Of a DNA stretch of 64,000 nt, positions 34,070 to 42,106 are shown piece by piece. Source of the stretch: CAYXVJ01 sp050309435 (GTDB lineage: Bacteria > Bacillota > Clostridia > Saccharofermentanales > Fastidiosipilaceae); the NCBI GenBank assembly GCA_050309435.1, contig JBNRMJ010000020.1:1-64000 (forward strand). Reading direction: 5' to 3'. The translations under genes and the position numbers were made by a program. The stretch's first letter is position 1; every line of letters starts with the position of its first letter. Below the pieces are notes generated by a model, which saw nothing but the letters and a program-made list of their open reading frames with translations, did no database searches and had not been told where the DNA came from.

Positions 34070-35503
34070 ATGAAAGAAGCACAATCGGGCTTTGGCTCAC
34101 AGAGTCTGCTTCGACGCATGCTCATTTACTTTCTGGGCAACATCGGGACCAAGCTGGTCACGCTCGTATTAACCCGTTTACAAAGCCAATTAATTCTGCC
34201 TGAATATTACGGTCAGATCTCCTTAATCACAACGGTCGTTCCTCAACTGGTATCGATTTGCTTTCTGGAGATGTGGTCCGGTCTTTTGCGTTTCATGTAT
34301 GACAAAGACGAGCTTGCCGCCAAAAAACAAGTTTTCACAAGTGCGCTGGTATTATCGGGCATTCTCCTGCCTGTCTTCGCCGCGGGAGTCTGGATTTTGT
34401 CCTTTTACACCGGACAAAGCGCTTTGTATCCCTACTTGATTGTCATGGGTCTGGTCACTTTACTGGATTATCTGTATCAGTTCTCCAGCCGCGGTTTGAA
34501 TCGCAATAAGCTATACGCCGTTACCGGTATTTTCACTTCCCTGATTACCGGGCTATCTCAGATTTTAATGCTAAGTCTGGGCATGGGCGGTATGGCAATG
34601 ATCGCATCACCGATCATCGGCGGCAGTTTTGCTTTAATTGTCTACGAGCAGCAGTTGGGCTTGTTGCGCAGCATGAAGCGAAGTGATCTGAATCCAAAAG
34701 AGATTAAGGCAATGACTCGCTTTTGCCTGCCTTTGGCAGTAAACGCGACGGCTTACTTTGCCTTAACAAAATTCAACGAGCTTTTTATCAGCAGACAAGC
34801 CGGTGATGTAACCTTGAGTAATTTAACCGTGGCGAATAAAACCGGCATGTTCTTAACGATCTTTATAACAATATTCTCGCTGGCCTGGCAGGAGCAGGCA
34901 TTTTCGGTCAGCAGAGACGATGACCGCGCCAAATATTACAGTAAGGTTTTAAATGACTATCTTGGTTTTCTTGGCGTTATCCTTTTCATTTTGATCCCGG
35001 CAGGTCGTTTGATTTTCCGCATTCTGATAGACAAAGATAATTACGGAGAAGCTTCGATCGTCTTAATTCCATTTGCCTTGTTGGCGGCCGGTGCATCGGC
35101 CTTGTCAAACTTCATGGGTCATATCTTCAGTGCCGAAAAGAAAAACGATGCTTTGTTTTACACGACTGTTATCGGTGCGATCGTGAATGTTCTGCTTATG
35201 GTGGCACTTTTTCCGCTCATCGGCTTACAAGCTGCAAACATCGCTTTACTGGCAGGCTTCGCAGCCACCTTCGTCATGCGCTACGTTTTGATTCGTCGAA
35301 GCCTGGAAATTAATATGAACATCGGACTTTTCCTCTTACGCTTGCTATTGATCGGTATCGTGATTATTCTTTACTTCTTGTTACCGACTTTAGGCGCTCA
35401 GTTACTCGTACTGTCAATCGCCGGTCTTGTGTCTGTTTATCTGTTGAGGGATATGATTCAAAAGATCCTGCGCACACTGTTAGGGCGTTTTAAGCGTAGC
35501 TGA
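34070..35503 (+). CDS. Polysaccharide flippase (Wzx-like, MATE/PST superfamily)
   Basis: This 477-residue membrane protein has about 14 predicted helices. It opens with F-L-G-N-I-G-T-K-L-V-T-L-V-L-T-R-L-Q-S-Q-L, typical of oligosaccharide flippases, and continues in the PST pattern with a conserved F-C-L-P-L-A-V-N-A-T-A-Y near the middle. It would move lipid-linked repeat units to the outer face of the membrane. AAAGGAA precedes the ATG by about 10 bases. It lies 15 bases downstream of licD and upstream of a promoter that restarts transcription for the glycosyltransferase. Confidence 0.9.
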   Translation: MKEAQSGFGSQSLLRRMLIYFLGNIGTKLVTLVLTRLQSQLILPEYYGQISLITTVVPQLVSICFLEMWSGLLRFMYDKDELAAKKQVFTSALVLSGILLPVFAAGVWILSFYTGQSALYPYLIVMGLVTLLDYLYQFSSRGLNRNKLYAVTGIFTSLITGLSQILMLSLGMGGMAMIASPIIGGSFALIVYEQQLGLLRSMKRSDLNPKEIKAMTRFCLPLAVNATAYFALTKFNELFISRQAGDVTLSNLTVANKTGMFLTIFITIFSLAWQEQAFSVSRDDDRAKYYSKVLNDYLGFLGVILFILIPAGRLIFRILIDKDNYGEASIVLIPFALLAAGASALSNFMGHIFSAEKKNDALFYTTVIGAIVNVLLMVALFPLIGLQAANIALLAGFAATFVMRYVLIRRSLEINMNIGLFLLRLLLIGIVIILYFLLPTLGAQLLVLSIAGLVSVYLLRDMIQKILRTLLGRFKRS

Positions 35504-35509
35504 TACCGC

Positions 35510-35537
35510 TTGACGTCTGTGGTATATGAGATAATAT
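35510..35537 (+). promoter_or_regulatory. Internal promoter in the polysaccharide cluster
   Basis: TTGACG (35510-35515), 16 bases, TAATAT (35532-35537), about 30 bases before the glycosyltransferase start. It would allow the second half of the cluster to be transcribed independently. Confidence 0.6.
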
Positions 35538-35566
35538 AGTTTGACATTAAGCTGACAGGAGATTAC

Positions 35567-36907
35567 ATGAGAAATTTATTAGTTCTTTTAACCTCGGTCT
35601 ATCCGACATCAACAGGTGATATGTTCATCCATGAGGAATTGAATTACTTGAAAAACGATTTTTCAAGGATCCTGGTATTTCCGGTGAATGCGACAGGCAA
35701 GATCGCAGCAAGGGTCAGTTCCCCGGAAAAAGCAGAGTTTCATCTGACGAACAGACGCAGTAAGATAGCAGCAATCCTCAGAGATCTTCGTTATATGCTC
35801 GCACCTAAGAATTTTTCATCGACAGATATTCCATATGAGAAGAAATACCGGGTAAAAAGTGTCAAGCAGCTTCTATATTTGTACTATGCGGAGGCTCGGG
35901 CGAGGCAGGTGCTGAAAGATACCGAATCAATCATCGATCAGGCCCTGAAAGAAGATCAATACGATCAAGTTGTTATTTACAGTTACTGGATGTCAATAGC
36001 CGCTCGCTCGGCTCTGTTAATACGTGAAAACTTAGAGAAGCGCTATCCCGATCTTGTGATCAGAAGTTTCTCGCGAGGCCATGGCTATGATATTTACGAT
36101 GAAGCTTCTAGAGCGGGTTATCAACCTTTTCGTCGTGCGTTGATCGAACGGATGGATGCCTTATTTCCTTGTTCGGCTTATGGCGTTCAATACATGAAAC
36201 AGCGTTACGCCGGGGAAGGAGAAGAGATACAGGTCTTTACTTCGCGACTGGGTATTGCGGATCCTGTTGTGGCAAGAGGTCTTGACCTTGATGATGTGCT
36301 GAAGAAACGTCAAGGGAATCTTGCTTCGCTAAAGCTGGTCAGTTGCAGTCGGGTGGTTCCGTTAAAGCGCTTGCCCTTACTGGTAGAAGCCTTATCTTTA
36401 CTCAAGGATTCCGGCATCCATATTCAGTGGACCCATTTCGGCGCGGGAGAAGCATTTGAAGAGCTAAAACGCCTATGCGGAGAAAAATTAAATTTTATGA
36501 CCTGGGACCTTCGCGGTCACGTGGAAAATGAAAATATTCTTGATTATTACTGCAAAGAAGAAATCGACCTTTTCGTGAGCGTGAGTTCTACGGAAGGAGT
36601 TCCGGTATCTATGATGGAAGCACTCGCATCATGTATTCCGGTGGCATCAACGAACGTCGGAGGAGTCGGAGAAATCGTTCTGGAAGATCGTGGAGGAAAA
36701 CTCTGGCCTGCTAATGTCAGCCCGTCGGAAATTGCCGATACCTTGAAACGAAGAGCATTCTTCGAGCCGGGTGCACGCAGGGAACTGGCCGCAGAAGCGA
36801 GAGCGGTATGGGCCGAACTGAGCGATGCGTCTCTAAACTATAGCCAAATGAGCAGGGTTCTTAGTGGAACATTAACACCCACTGATATCCCTTTCAAACA
36901 GCATTAA
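35567..36907 (+). CDS. Glycosyltransferase family 4 protein
   Basis: This 446-residue GT-B enzyme starts with L-L-V-L-L-T-S-V-Y-P-T-S-T-G-D-M-F-I-H-E-E-L, a common opening of GT4 enzymes. The C-terminal nucleotide-sugar domain (about 255-430) has L-V-S-C-S-R-V-V-P-L-K-R-L, and S-S-T-E-G-V-P-V-S-M-M-E-A-L-A-S-C-I-P-V-A-S-T-N. The E-x7-E-like motif is within this last stretch. It uses a nucleotide sugar to extend the lipid-linked repeat; the sugar is not known. AGGAG precedes the ATG and a promoter lies directly upstream. Confidence 0.9.
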   Translation: MRNLLVLLTSVYPTSTGDMFIHEELNYLKNDFSRILVFPVNATGKIAARVSSPEKAEFHLTNRRSKIAAILRDLRYMLAPKNFSSTDIPYEKKYRVKSVKQLLYLYYAEARARQVLKDTESIIDQALKEDQYDQVVIYSYWMSIAARSALLIRENLEKRYPDLVIRSFSRGHGYDIYDEASRAGYQPFRRALIERMDALFPCSAYGVQYMKQRYAGEGEEIQVFTSRLGIADPVVARGLDLDDVLKKRQGNLASLKLVSCSRVVPLKRLPLLVEALSLLKDSGIHIQWTHFGAGEAFEELKRLCGEKLNFMTWDLRGHVENENILDYYCKEEIDLFVSVSSTEGVPVSMMEALASCIPVASTNVGGVGEIVLEDRGGKLWPANVSPSEIADTLKRRAFFEPGARRELAAEARAVWAELSDASLNYSQMSRVLSGTLTPTDIPFKQH

Positions 36908-36941
36908 TCCGTAAACGAGTGTCATCAATTGGAGAATCTCT

Positions 36942-38372
36942 ATGGGAAATAATGTCATTATAGTAATAAGCCTGATAGCCACCGGTTATTTTTATCTGTC
37001 GAAGCGTTTCGAAGCGGCGCTCATTACACTATTTTCACTGTGTATGATAGCTCCGACCTTGATCATCGGCGAAGCTCGCTTGAATGCCGCGTATCTGATC
37101 ACCATATGGCTTGCCGGACTATACCTAATCGAAACCATTCGCGATAAAACTTTTCCGAAGCTGAACAGACAAGAGATTAAAACGCTTCTGCTTGTTTTTA
37201 TAGTTTCCCGTATTATTACGATTGCAGCCTATATCATCGGCTATCTGCAGAACGGCACGGCGGGATGGGGCGTCGTGGCAGGTGCTCTGGGCGGTAATAT
37301 CAACCTCTCGATTCTAGTGGTCGAACTTGTTTTCATGGGACAGAAAGTGGCTAAAAATCGCTTGCTGCCGGTGATGTATAAGACTGCCGTCATACTGGCC
37401 GGGATAAATTTGATCTTTTTCTTCTTGCAGCGTTTTGCTTTCGATATAGCTTACCCGCTGACAGAGGAACTTTTCATGTCTCCGGATCGGTCGGCACCGC
37501 TGCTCAACATGAAAGAAATCGGATCTTTCGACCGGATTTTCGGAACATTTTTTACGCCGACTGTATTGGGAACAACCTTCCTTTATTTGATCGTTATCAT
37601 GGCTGCCTGGTATTTCATGACGAAGCAAAAACAGATTCCCGGACCTGTTATCGCAGTTTCGACAATCTTGCTCTTCATTGGTATTAACAGCTTCTCGAAA
37701 TTGATCGTTCTGGGTATTCCGGTCATGCTGGGCTTTTTCTTTATCGCGCTACTCTTTATGCGAAGATCAACATCGATTCGTAAGATCAGTTTCAAGAATT
37801 ACTGGGTATTCGCCGCTTTGTGTGTCGCAGTATTCATCGCGACGTACTATTTGTTCCCGGCAGAGCTAATTAATGTTAAGAAGTATTATTATGGTTTGCT
37901 CATAAAACCTCTGGCCTCGCTCAGTACGCGTTATAAAGCGCCGGAGCCTGTATCGCCCGGCATTATCGAGTCCGGCGAACAGTCAATGGATGTCGGCATG
38001 ACGGTTGGCGCTTTTATGTTCTTTAAGCGTTTTCCGATATTTGGAGTCGGGCCTGTGGCAATCGCCGATGAATTTATCGGAGACAGCCAAGTCGTTTCGG
38101 CCCTTCATGACGGTGGTATTGTCGGTGCAGCCGGATATTTGCTATTCTATGGATATGCTTATATACAAGGTATAAAGAAACGTAATCTTATGGTTATCAG
38201 CCTGATCACGGCTCTTGCGATCGGCTGCTTAGCCTCCATCACGCTAGGTTATCGTAACACGATGCCATTTATTGCCTTTATCATACTGATCGCTACTGAT
38301 ACGGATCTTGCGTTTGGTCCCGATCCGGATGAAAAACGCTTGAGCTGGTCTGGAAGCGAACTGTCCTTATAA
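36942..38372 (+). CDS. O-antigen polymerase/ligase-like membrane protein (Wzy candidate)
   Basis: This 476-residue polytopic protein has about 11-12 hydrophobic helices and a long outer loop near 310-370 containing L-S-T-R-Y-K-A-P-E-P. A later F-P-I-F-G-V-G-P-V-A and H-D-G-G-I-V-G-A-A-G-Y fit the C-terminal part of the O-antigen ligase/polymerase superfamily. As the only such protein in the cluster, with a flippase three genes away, it is the best candidate for the repeat-unit polymerase of a Wzx/Wzy-type pathway. TTGGAG precedes the ATG. Confidence 0.8.
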   Translation: MGNNVIIVISLIATGYFYLSKRFEAALITLFSLCMIAPTLIIGEARLNAAYLITIWLAGLYLIETIRDKTFPKLNRQEIKTLLLVFIVSRIITIAAYIIGYLQNGTAGWGVVAGALGGNINLSILVVELVFMGQKVAKNRLLPVMYKTAVILAGINLIFFFLQRFAFDIAYPLTEELFMSPDRSAPLLNMKEIGSFDRIFGTFFTPTVLGTTFLYLIVIMAAWYFMTKQKQIPGPVIAVSTILLFIGINSFSKLIVLGIPVMLGFFFIALLFMRRSTSIRKISFKNYWVFAALCVAVFIATYYLFPAELINVKKYYYGLLIKPLASLSTRYKAPEPVSPGIIESGEQSMDVGMTVGAFMFFKRFPIFGVGPVAIADEFIGDSQVVSALHDGGIVGAAGYLLFYGYAYIQGIKKRNLMVISLITALAIGCLASITLGYRNTMPFIAFIILIATDTDLAFGPDPDEKRLSWSGSELSL

Positions 38373-38384
38373 GGAGGCTATGAC

Positions 38385-39524
38385 TTGAAACAGCTATCCA
38401 GACACAATAAGACTTATGACTTTCTGCTTGCGGGATCCGGCCCTTTTGCAGCTGCTTTTGCCCGAACGGCACACGATCGGGGCTATAAAGTTCTTGTTGT
38501 CGAGAAAAAGGAGCATGTTGCAGGTCACATCTATACGAAAGAACAGGAAGGTATACATATCCATGTATACGGGCCTCATATTTTTCATACGGCGAATGAA
38601 AAGGTCTGGAGTTTCGTAAATCGATTCGCTCGCTTCAATCGTTTTACAAACTCTCCTTTGGCCAATTATAACGGTAAGCTTTATAACCTGCCTTTCAATA
38701 TGAATACTTTTCATCAGATGTGGGGAGTGAAGACTCCGCAAGAAGCCAAAGAAAAACTGGAGAGTCAACGACTTAAACTGAATCGGGAAGCTGCTAATCT
38801 GGAAGAACAGGCTCTGATGCTGGTGGGAACGGATATTTACAACCGGTTAATCAAGGAATATACCGAGAAGCAGTGGGGACGAGCCTGCAAGGAGCTACCC
38901 GCATTTATTATCAGACGATTGCCTCTTCGCTTCACCTATGATAACAATTACTTCGATGATCCTTATCAGGGCATTCCGATAGAAGGCTATACGAGCCTGA
39001 TCGAGAAGATGCTGGAAGGTATCGACTTAAAACTGAATTGCGATTATCTCGAAAACAGGGAAGCATTATCGTCTTTGGCCGATCAGGTGATTTTCACGGG
39101 AGCCATCGATGCATATTATGATTACTGTTACGGAGCACTTGCTTATCGCAGTCTTCGCTTCGAAACAGAGGTTTTGTCCATGGATAATTACCAGGGCGTG
39201 GCTGTTATGAATTACACCTCCGGAAACGAAGCATTTACCCGTGTAATCGAACATAAACATTTCGCAGATAGCCGGGCAAGCGGTGTAACCGTTATCTCGC
39301 GTGAGTACCCGAGCGAGTGGCGAAGCGGCGAAGACGCTTACTATCCCGTTAATGATGAAACGAATCAAAGACTGTACAATCGATATAAAGATCGGGCAGA
39401 TACAGAAACGAACGTACACTTCGGCGGGCGCCTGGCGCAATACAAGTACTACAACATGGATCAGGTTATTGGCGAAGCACTCAAACTGGCAGATGAACTG
39501 GCCCCGCCCGGTTATTTGAAGTAA
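38385..39524 (+). CDS. glf: UDP-galactopyranose mutase
   Basis: This flavoenzyme converts UDP-galactopyranose to UDP-galactofuranose. The N-terminal FAD fold is F-L-L-A-G-S-G-P-F-A-A-A-F-A-R, followed by E-K-K-E-H-V-A-G-H-I-Y-T. The conserved H-V-Y-G-P-H-I-F-H-T-A-N-E-K-V-W stretch, W-G-R (in E-K-Q-W-G-R-A), and Y-D-N-N-Y-F-D-D-P-Y-Q-G-I-P are active-site landmarks of Glf. Length (379) is standard. The start is TTG with AAGGAGG seven bases before it; an ATG just upstream is out of frame and stops at once. It implies that the surface polymer contains galactofuranose. Confidence 0.95.
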   Translation: MKQLSRHNKTYDFLLAGSGPFAAAFARTAHDRGYKVLVVEKKEHVAGHIYTKEQEGIHIHVYGPHIFHTANEKVWSFVNRFARFNRFTNSPLANYNGKLYNLPFNMNTFHQMWGVKTPQEAKEKLESQRLKLNREAANLEEQALMLVGTDIYNRLIKEYTEKQWGRACKELPAFIIRRLPLRFTYDNNYFDDPYQGIPIEGYTSLIEKMLEGIDLKLNCDYLENREALSSLADQVIFTGAIDAYYDYCYGALAYRSLRFETEVLSMDNYQGVAVMNYTSGNEAFTRVIEHKHFADSRASGVTVISREYPSEWRSGEDAYYPVNDETNQRLYNRYKDRADTETNVHFGGRLAQYKYYNMDQVIGEALKLADELAPPGYLK

Positions 39525-39564
39525 AGGCCTGCCGGGACAAGTAAATAGATCGGATGGATATAAG

Positions 39565-40848
39565 ATGACAGAGAAGAAGACATTTATGGATGCCAAAGCA
39601 TTGGAACGTGCAGCCGCCGAATTCGGTACACCTTTTCATATTTATGACGAGAAAGGCATAAGGGAAAACGTTCGTCTGTTAAAAAAAGCTTTTAGCTGGA
39701 ATTCCGGCTTTCGCGAATATTTTGCCGTAAAAGCGACACCAAACCCGACCCTTATCTCAATTTTGAAAGAAGAAGGTTGCGGAGTCGACTGTTCTTCATT
39801 TACCGAGTTGATTATGAGTGACAGACTGGGTTTTATAGCCGACGAGATCATGTTCTCCTCAAACGTGACACCTGCCAAAGACTATCGGCTGGCGCATAAA
39901 CTCGGGGCTGTGATCAACCTGGATGATTACAGTCATATTGAGTTTTTAAGAAATGAGATCGGGCAGTTACCGGAAACAATTAGTTGCCGCTTTAATCCCG
40001 GTGGAATTTTCCAGGTGGCCAACGGTATCATGGATAATCCGGGAAATGCGAAGTACGGCATGACACGGGAGCAGTTAAAACAAGCATTTCTGGATTTACA
40101 AGCTTTGGGGGTTAAACACTTTGGCATTCACGCTTTCCTTGTCAGCAACTCGGTCGCCAATGAATATTATCCCAAGCTAGCACGCCTGCTCTTCGAGCTT
40201 GCCCGTGATCTAAGCGCCGAAACAGGTGCTCATATATCTTTTATTAACTTATCGGGCGGTGTAGGCATACCTTACAGGCCGGAAGACAGATCAGCCGATA
40301 TTATCGAAATCGGTCGTCTGGTCAAGCTTGCTTACGATGATGTTTTTCTGCCGGCCGGTATGGACGATGTCGCTATTTATACCGAGCTGGGCCGTTTTGT
40401 TACCGGCCCCTATGGTGCTCTGGTCGCCCGCGTCCTGCATATCAAAGATATTTACAAGACATACGCAGGTCTGGATGCATCGGCTGCCGATTTGATGCGG
40501 CCTGCCATGTATGGCGCGTATCACCATGTAACAGTAGTTGGGAAAGAGACGCTGCCTGATGATCATCTATATGATGTGACGGGCGGCCTTTGCGAAAATA
40601 ATGACAAATTTGCCGTGGATCGGAAATTGCCTGAAATTTCCATTGGCGATCTAGTGTATATCCATGACACGGGAGCGCACGGTTACGCAATGGGCTATAA
40701 TTATAACGGCAAGCTTAGATCGCAGGAGTTACTGTACTGCGCGGACGGATCAATCAAACGCATCAGAAGAGCGGAGACTCCGGAAGACTATTTTGCTACG
40801 ATTAACGAAGATGGATTATTTGATAATTTGAGTGAATATGAGGTTTGA
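39565..40848 (+). CDS. lysA: Diaminopimelate decarboxylase-like PLP enzyme
   Basis: This 427-residue fold-type III PLP decarboxylase has the PLP lysine in Y-F-A-V-K-A-T-P-N-P. G-V-D-C-S-S-F-T-E-L follows, the His is in G-I-H-A-F-L-V-S-N-S, the glycine loop is L-S-G-G-V-G, and T-E-L-G-R-F-V-T-G-P-Y-G comes later. The C-terminal C-E-N-N-D replaces the C-E-S-G-D of most LysA, and the phosphate loop also deviates. The simplest reading is LysA (meso-diaminopimelate to lysine), but its place between glf and a glycosyltransferase leaves open a role in modifying the surface polymer. Its end overlaps the region of the next gene's ribosome site. Confidence 0.78.
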   Translation: MTEKKTFMDAKALERAAAEFGTPFHIYDEKGIRENVRLLKKAFSWNSGFREYFAVKATPNPTLISILKEEGCGVDCSSFTELIMSDRLGFIADEIMFSSNVTPAKDYRLAHKLGAVINLDDYSHIEFLRNEIGQLPETISCRFNPGGIFQVANGIMDNPGNAKYGMTREQLKQAFLDLQALGVKHFGIHAFLVSNSVANEYYPKLARLLFELARDLSAETGAHISFINLSGGVGIPYRPEDRSADIIEIGRLVKLAYDDVFLPAGMDDVAIYTELGRFVTGPYGALVARVLHIKDIYKTYAGLDASAADLMRPAMYGAYHHVTVVGKETLPDDHLYDVTGGLCENNDKFAVDRKLPEISIGDLVYIHDTGAHGYAMGYNYNGKLRSQELLYCADGSIKRIRRAETPEDYFATINEDGLFDNLSEYEV

Positions 40849-40850
40849 CG

Positions 40851-42104
40851 ATGATTCGTGTGTTGCATGTAGTGGATAAGATGGACCGTGCCGGACAGGA
40901 AACCTTCATCATGAATGTTTACCGGCAGATGGATCGCAGTAAGATTCAATTTGATTTTTTACAGTTTCAGCCGGGACCGGCGGATTTCGATGAAGAGATC
41001 CTGGCGCTAGGCGGTCGAATTCACCATGCAACAGGTAAAGGAAAAGACTTAAGACAATCCATGGCTCAAATCACGGCTATCGTCAGGGAGAACGATTATC
41101 ATATCGTTCACCGGCATTTTTCCAATGCGAGCATGTTTCTGGAGCTGTGGGCTGCCAGGCGCGGGGGAGCGGACTGCCTGATCGCTCATTCGCATAATAC
41201 TTCGTCGCGTAATGTCAAACAACATTATCTCTTTCGTTATCCGCTTTACCGGATCAGTAACTGGCATCTGGCCTGTGCGGAGGATGCCGGTCACTGGATG
41301 TTCGGTGACAGAGCGTTCCATATTATTCCGAATGGTATAGACGCCACGGTATTTCGGTATGATCCGCAAGCATCTCTGAAAATAAGAGAAGAGCTGGGTA
41401 TTGAAGCCGATCGGCTTGTTTTCGGTCATGTCGGCCGTTTTAACGAGGTGAAAAATCACGCTTTTATACTTCAAGTATTTAAGGAAATCGTGGCCGAAGT
41501 ACCGGATGCCATCCTCCTGCTCGCCGGAGACGGAACGCTCCGGCCTGCCATGGAGCAATGGACTAAACATAATCAGCTTGATAGTAACGTTCGCTTTCTT
41601 GGCGTGCGCAGCGATATTCCTGCATTAATGTCGGCCATGAATCTTTTCTTAATGCCGTCTCTTTATGAAGGCTTGCCCGTTACTTTAGTGGAAGCTCAGT
41701 CTACCGGCCTGCCGTGCCTCGTATCGGATGTCGTAACTGAGGATATCAAAATCACGCCGTGTGTGGAATTCTTGAATCTGAGCGAACCTGCGCGCCTGTG
41801 GGCGACCCGAGCTATAGAGATGTCACTTTGGCCGCGTCAGGAGACAAGCGAAGCGATCAAGCGAAGCGGGTACGATATTCGTGACGTGGCGGCTACTTTA
41901 GCGAAACTTTATACAAAAGCCGAAGAGGATAGACATACGGGAAAAAGCAGAAAGATTCGTAGAAAGACCAGAGTCGCTTCGACTAAGTCAGGAGAAACAG
42001 CTGTATCCAAAAGTGATTTTACCAGTAGCGAAAATATGCACCCGCAACAAACGCAGAGGCATAAGCTCTCTATTCCCAAACCGGCAAGCAAGCCGAAAGA
42101 CTAA
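40851..42104 (+). CDS. Glycosyltransferase family 4 (EpsF-like) with basic tail
   Basis: A GT-B enzyme of 417 residues. The opening I-R-V-L-H-V-V-D-K-M-D-R-A-G-Q-E-T-F-I-M-N is typical of EpsF-like GT4 proteins. Later motifs are P-N-G-I-D-A-T-V-F, G-H-V-G-R-F-N-E-V-K-N-H, and M-P-S-L-Y-E-G-L-P-V-T-L-V-E-A-Q-S-T-G-L-P. The last 60 or so residues, after the fold should end, are rich in Lys, Arg, Ser and Thr and look unstructured. I prefer ATG 40851 with GAGG at 40840-40843 over the TTG at 40845. It ends two bases from the convergent ABC-F gene, with no terminator visible between them. Confidence 0.9.
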   Translation: MIRVLHVVDKMDRAGQETFIMNVYRQMDRSKIQFDFLQFQPGPADFDEEILALGGRIHHATGKGKDLRQSMAQITAIVRENDYHIVHRHFSNASMFLELWAARRGGADCLIAHSHNTSSRNVKQHYLFRYPLYRISNWHLACAEDAGHWMFGDRAFHIIPNGIDATVFRYDPQASLKIREELGIEADRLVFGHVGRFNEVKNHAFILQVFKEIVAEVPDAILLLAGDGTLRPAMEQWTKHNQLDSNVRFLGVRSDIPALMSAMNLFLMPSLYEGLPVTLVEAQSTGLPCLVSDVVTEDIKITPCVEFLNLSEPARLWATRAIEMSLWPRQETSEAIKRSGYDIRDVAATLAKLYTKAEEDRHTGKSRKIRRKTRVASTKSGETAVSKSDFTSSENMHPQQTQRHKLSIPKPASKPKD

Positions 42105-42106
42105 GT

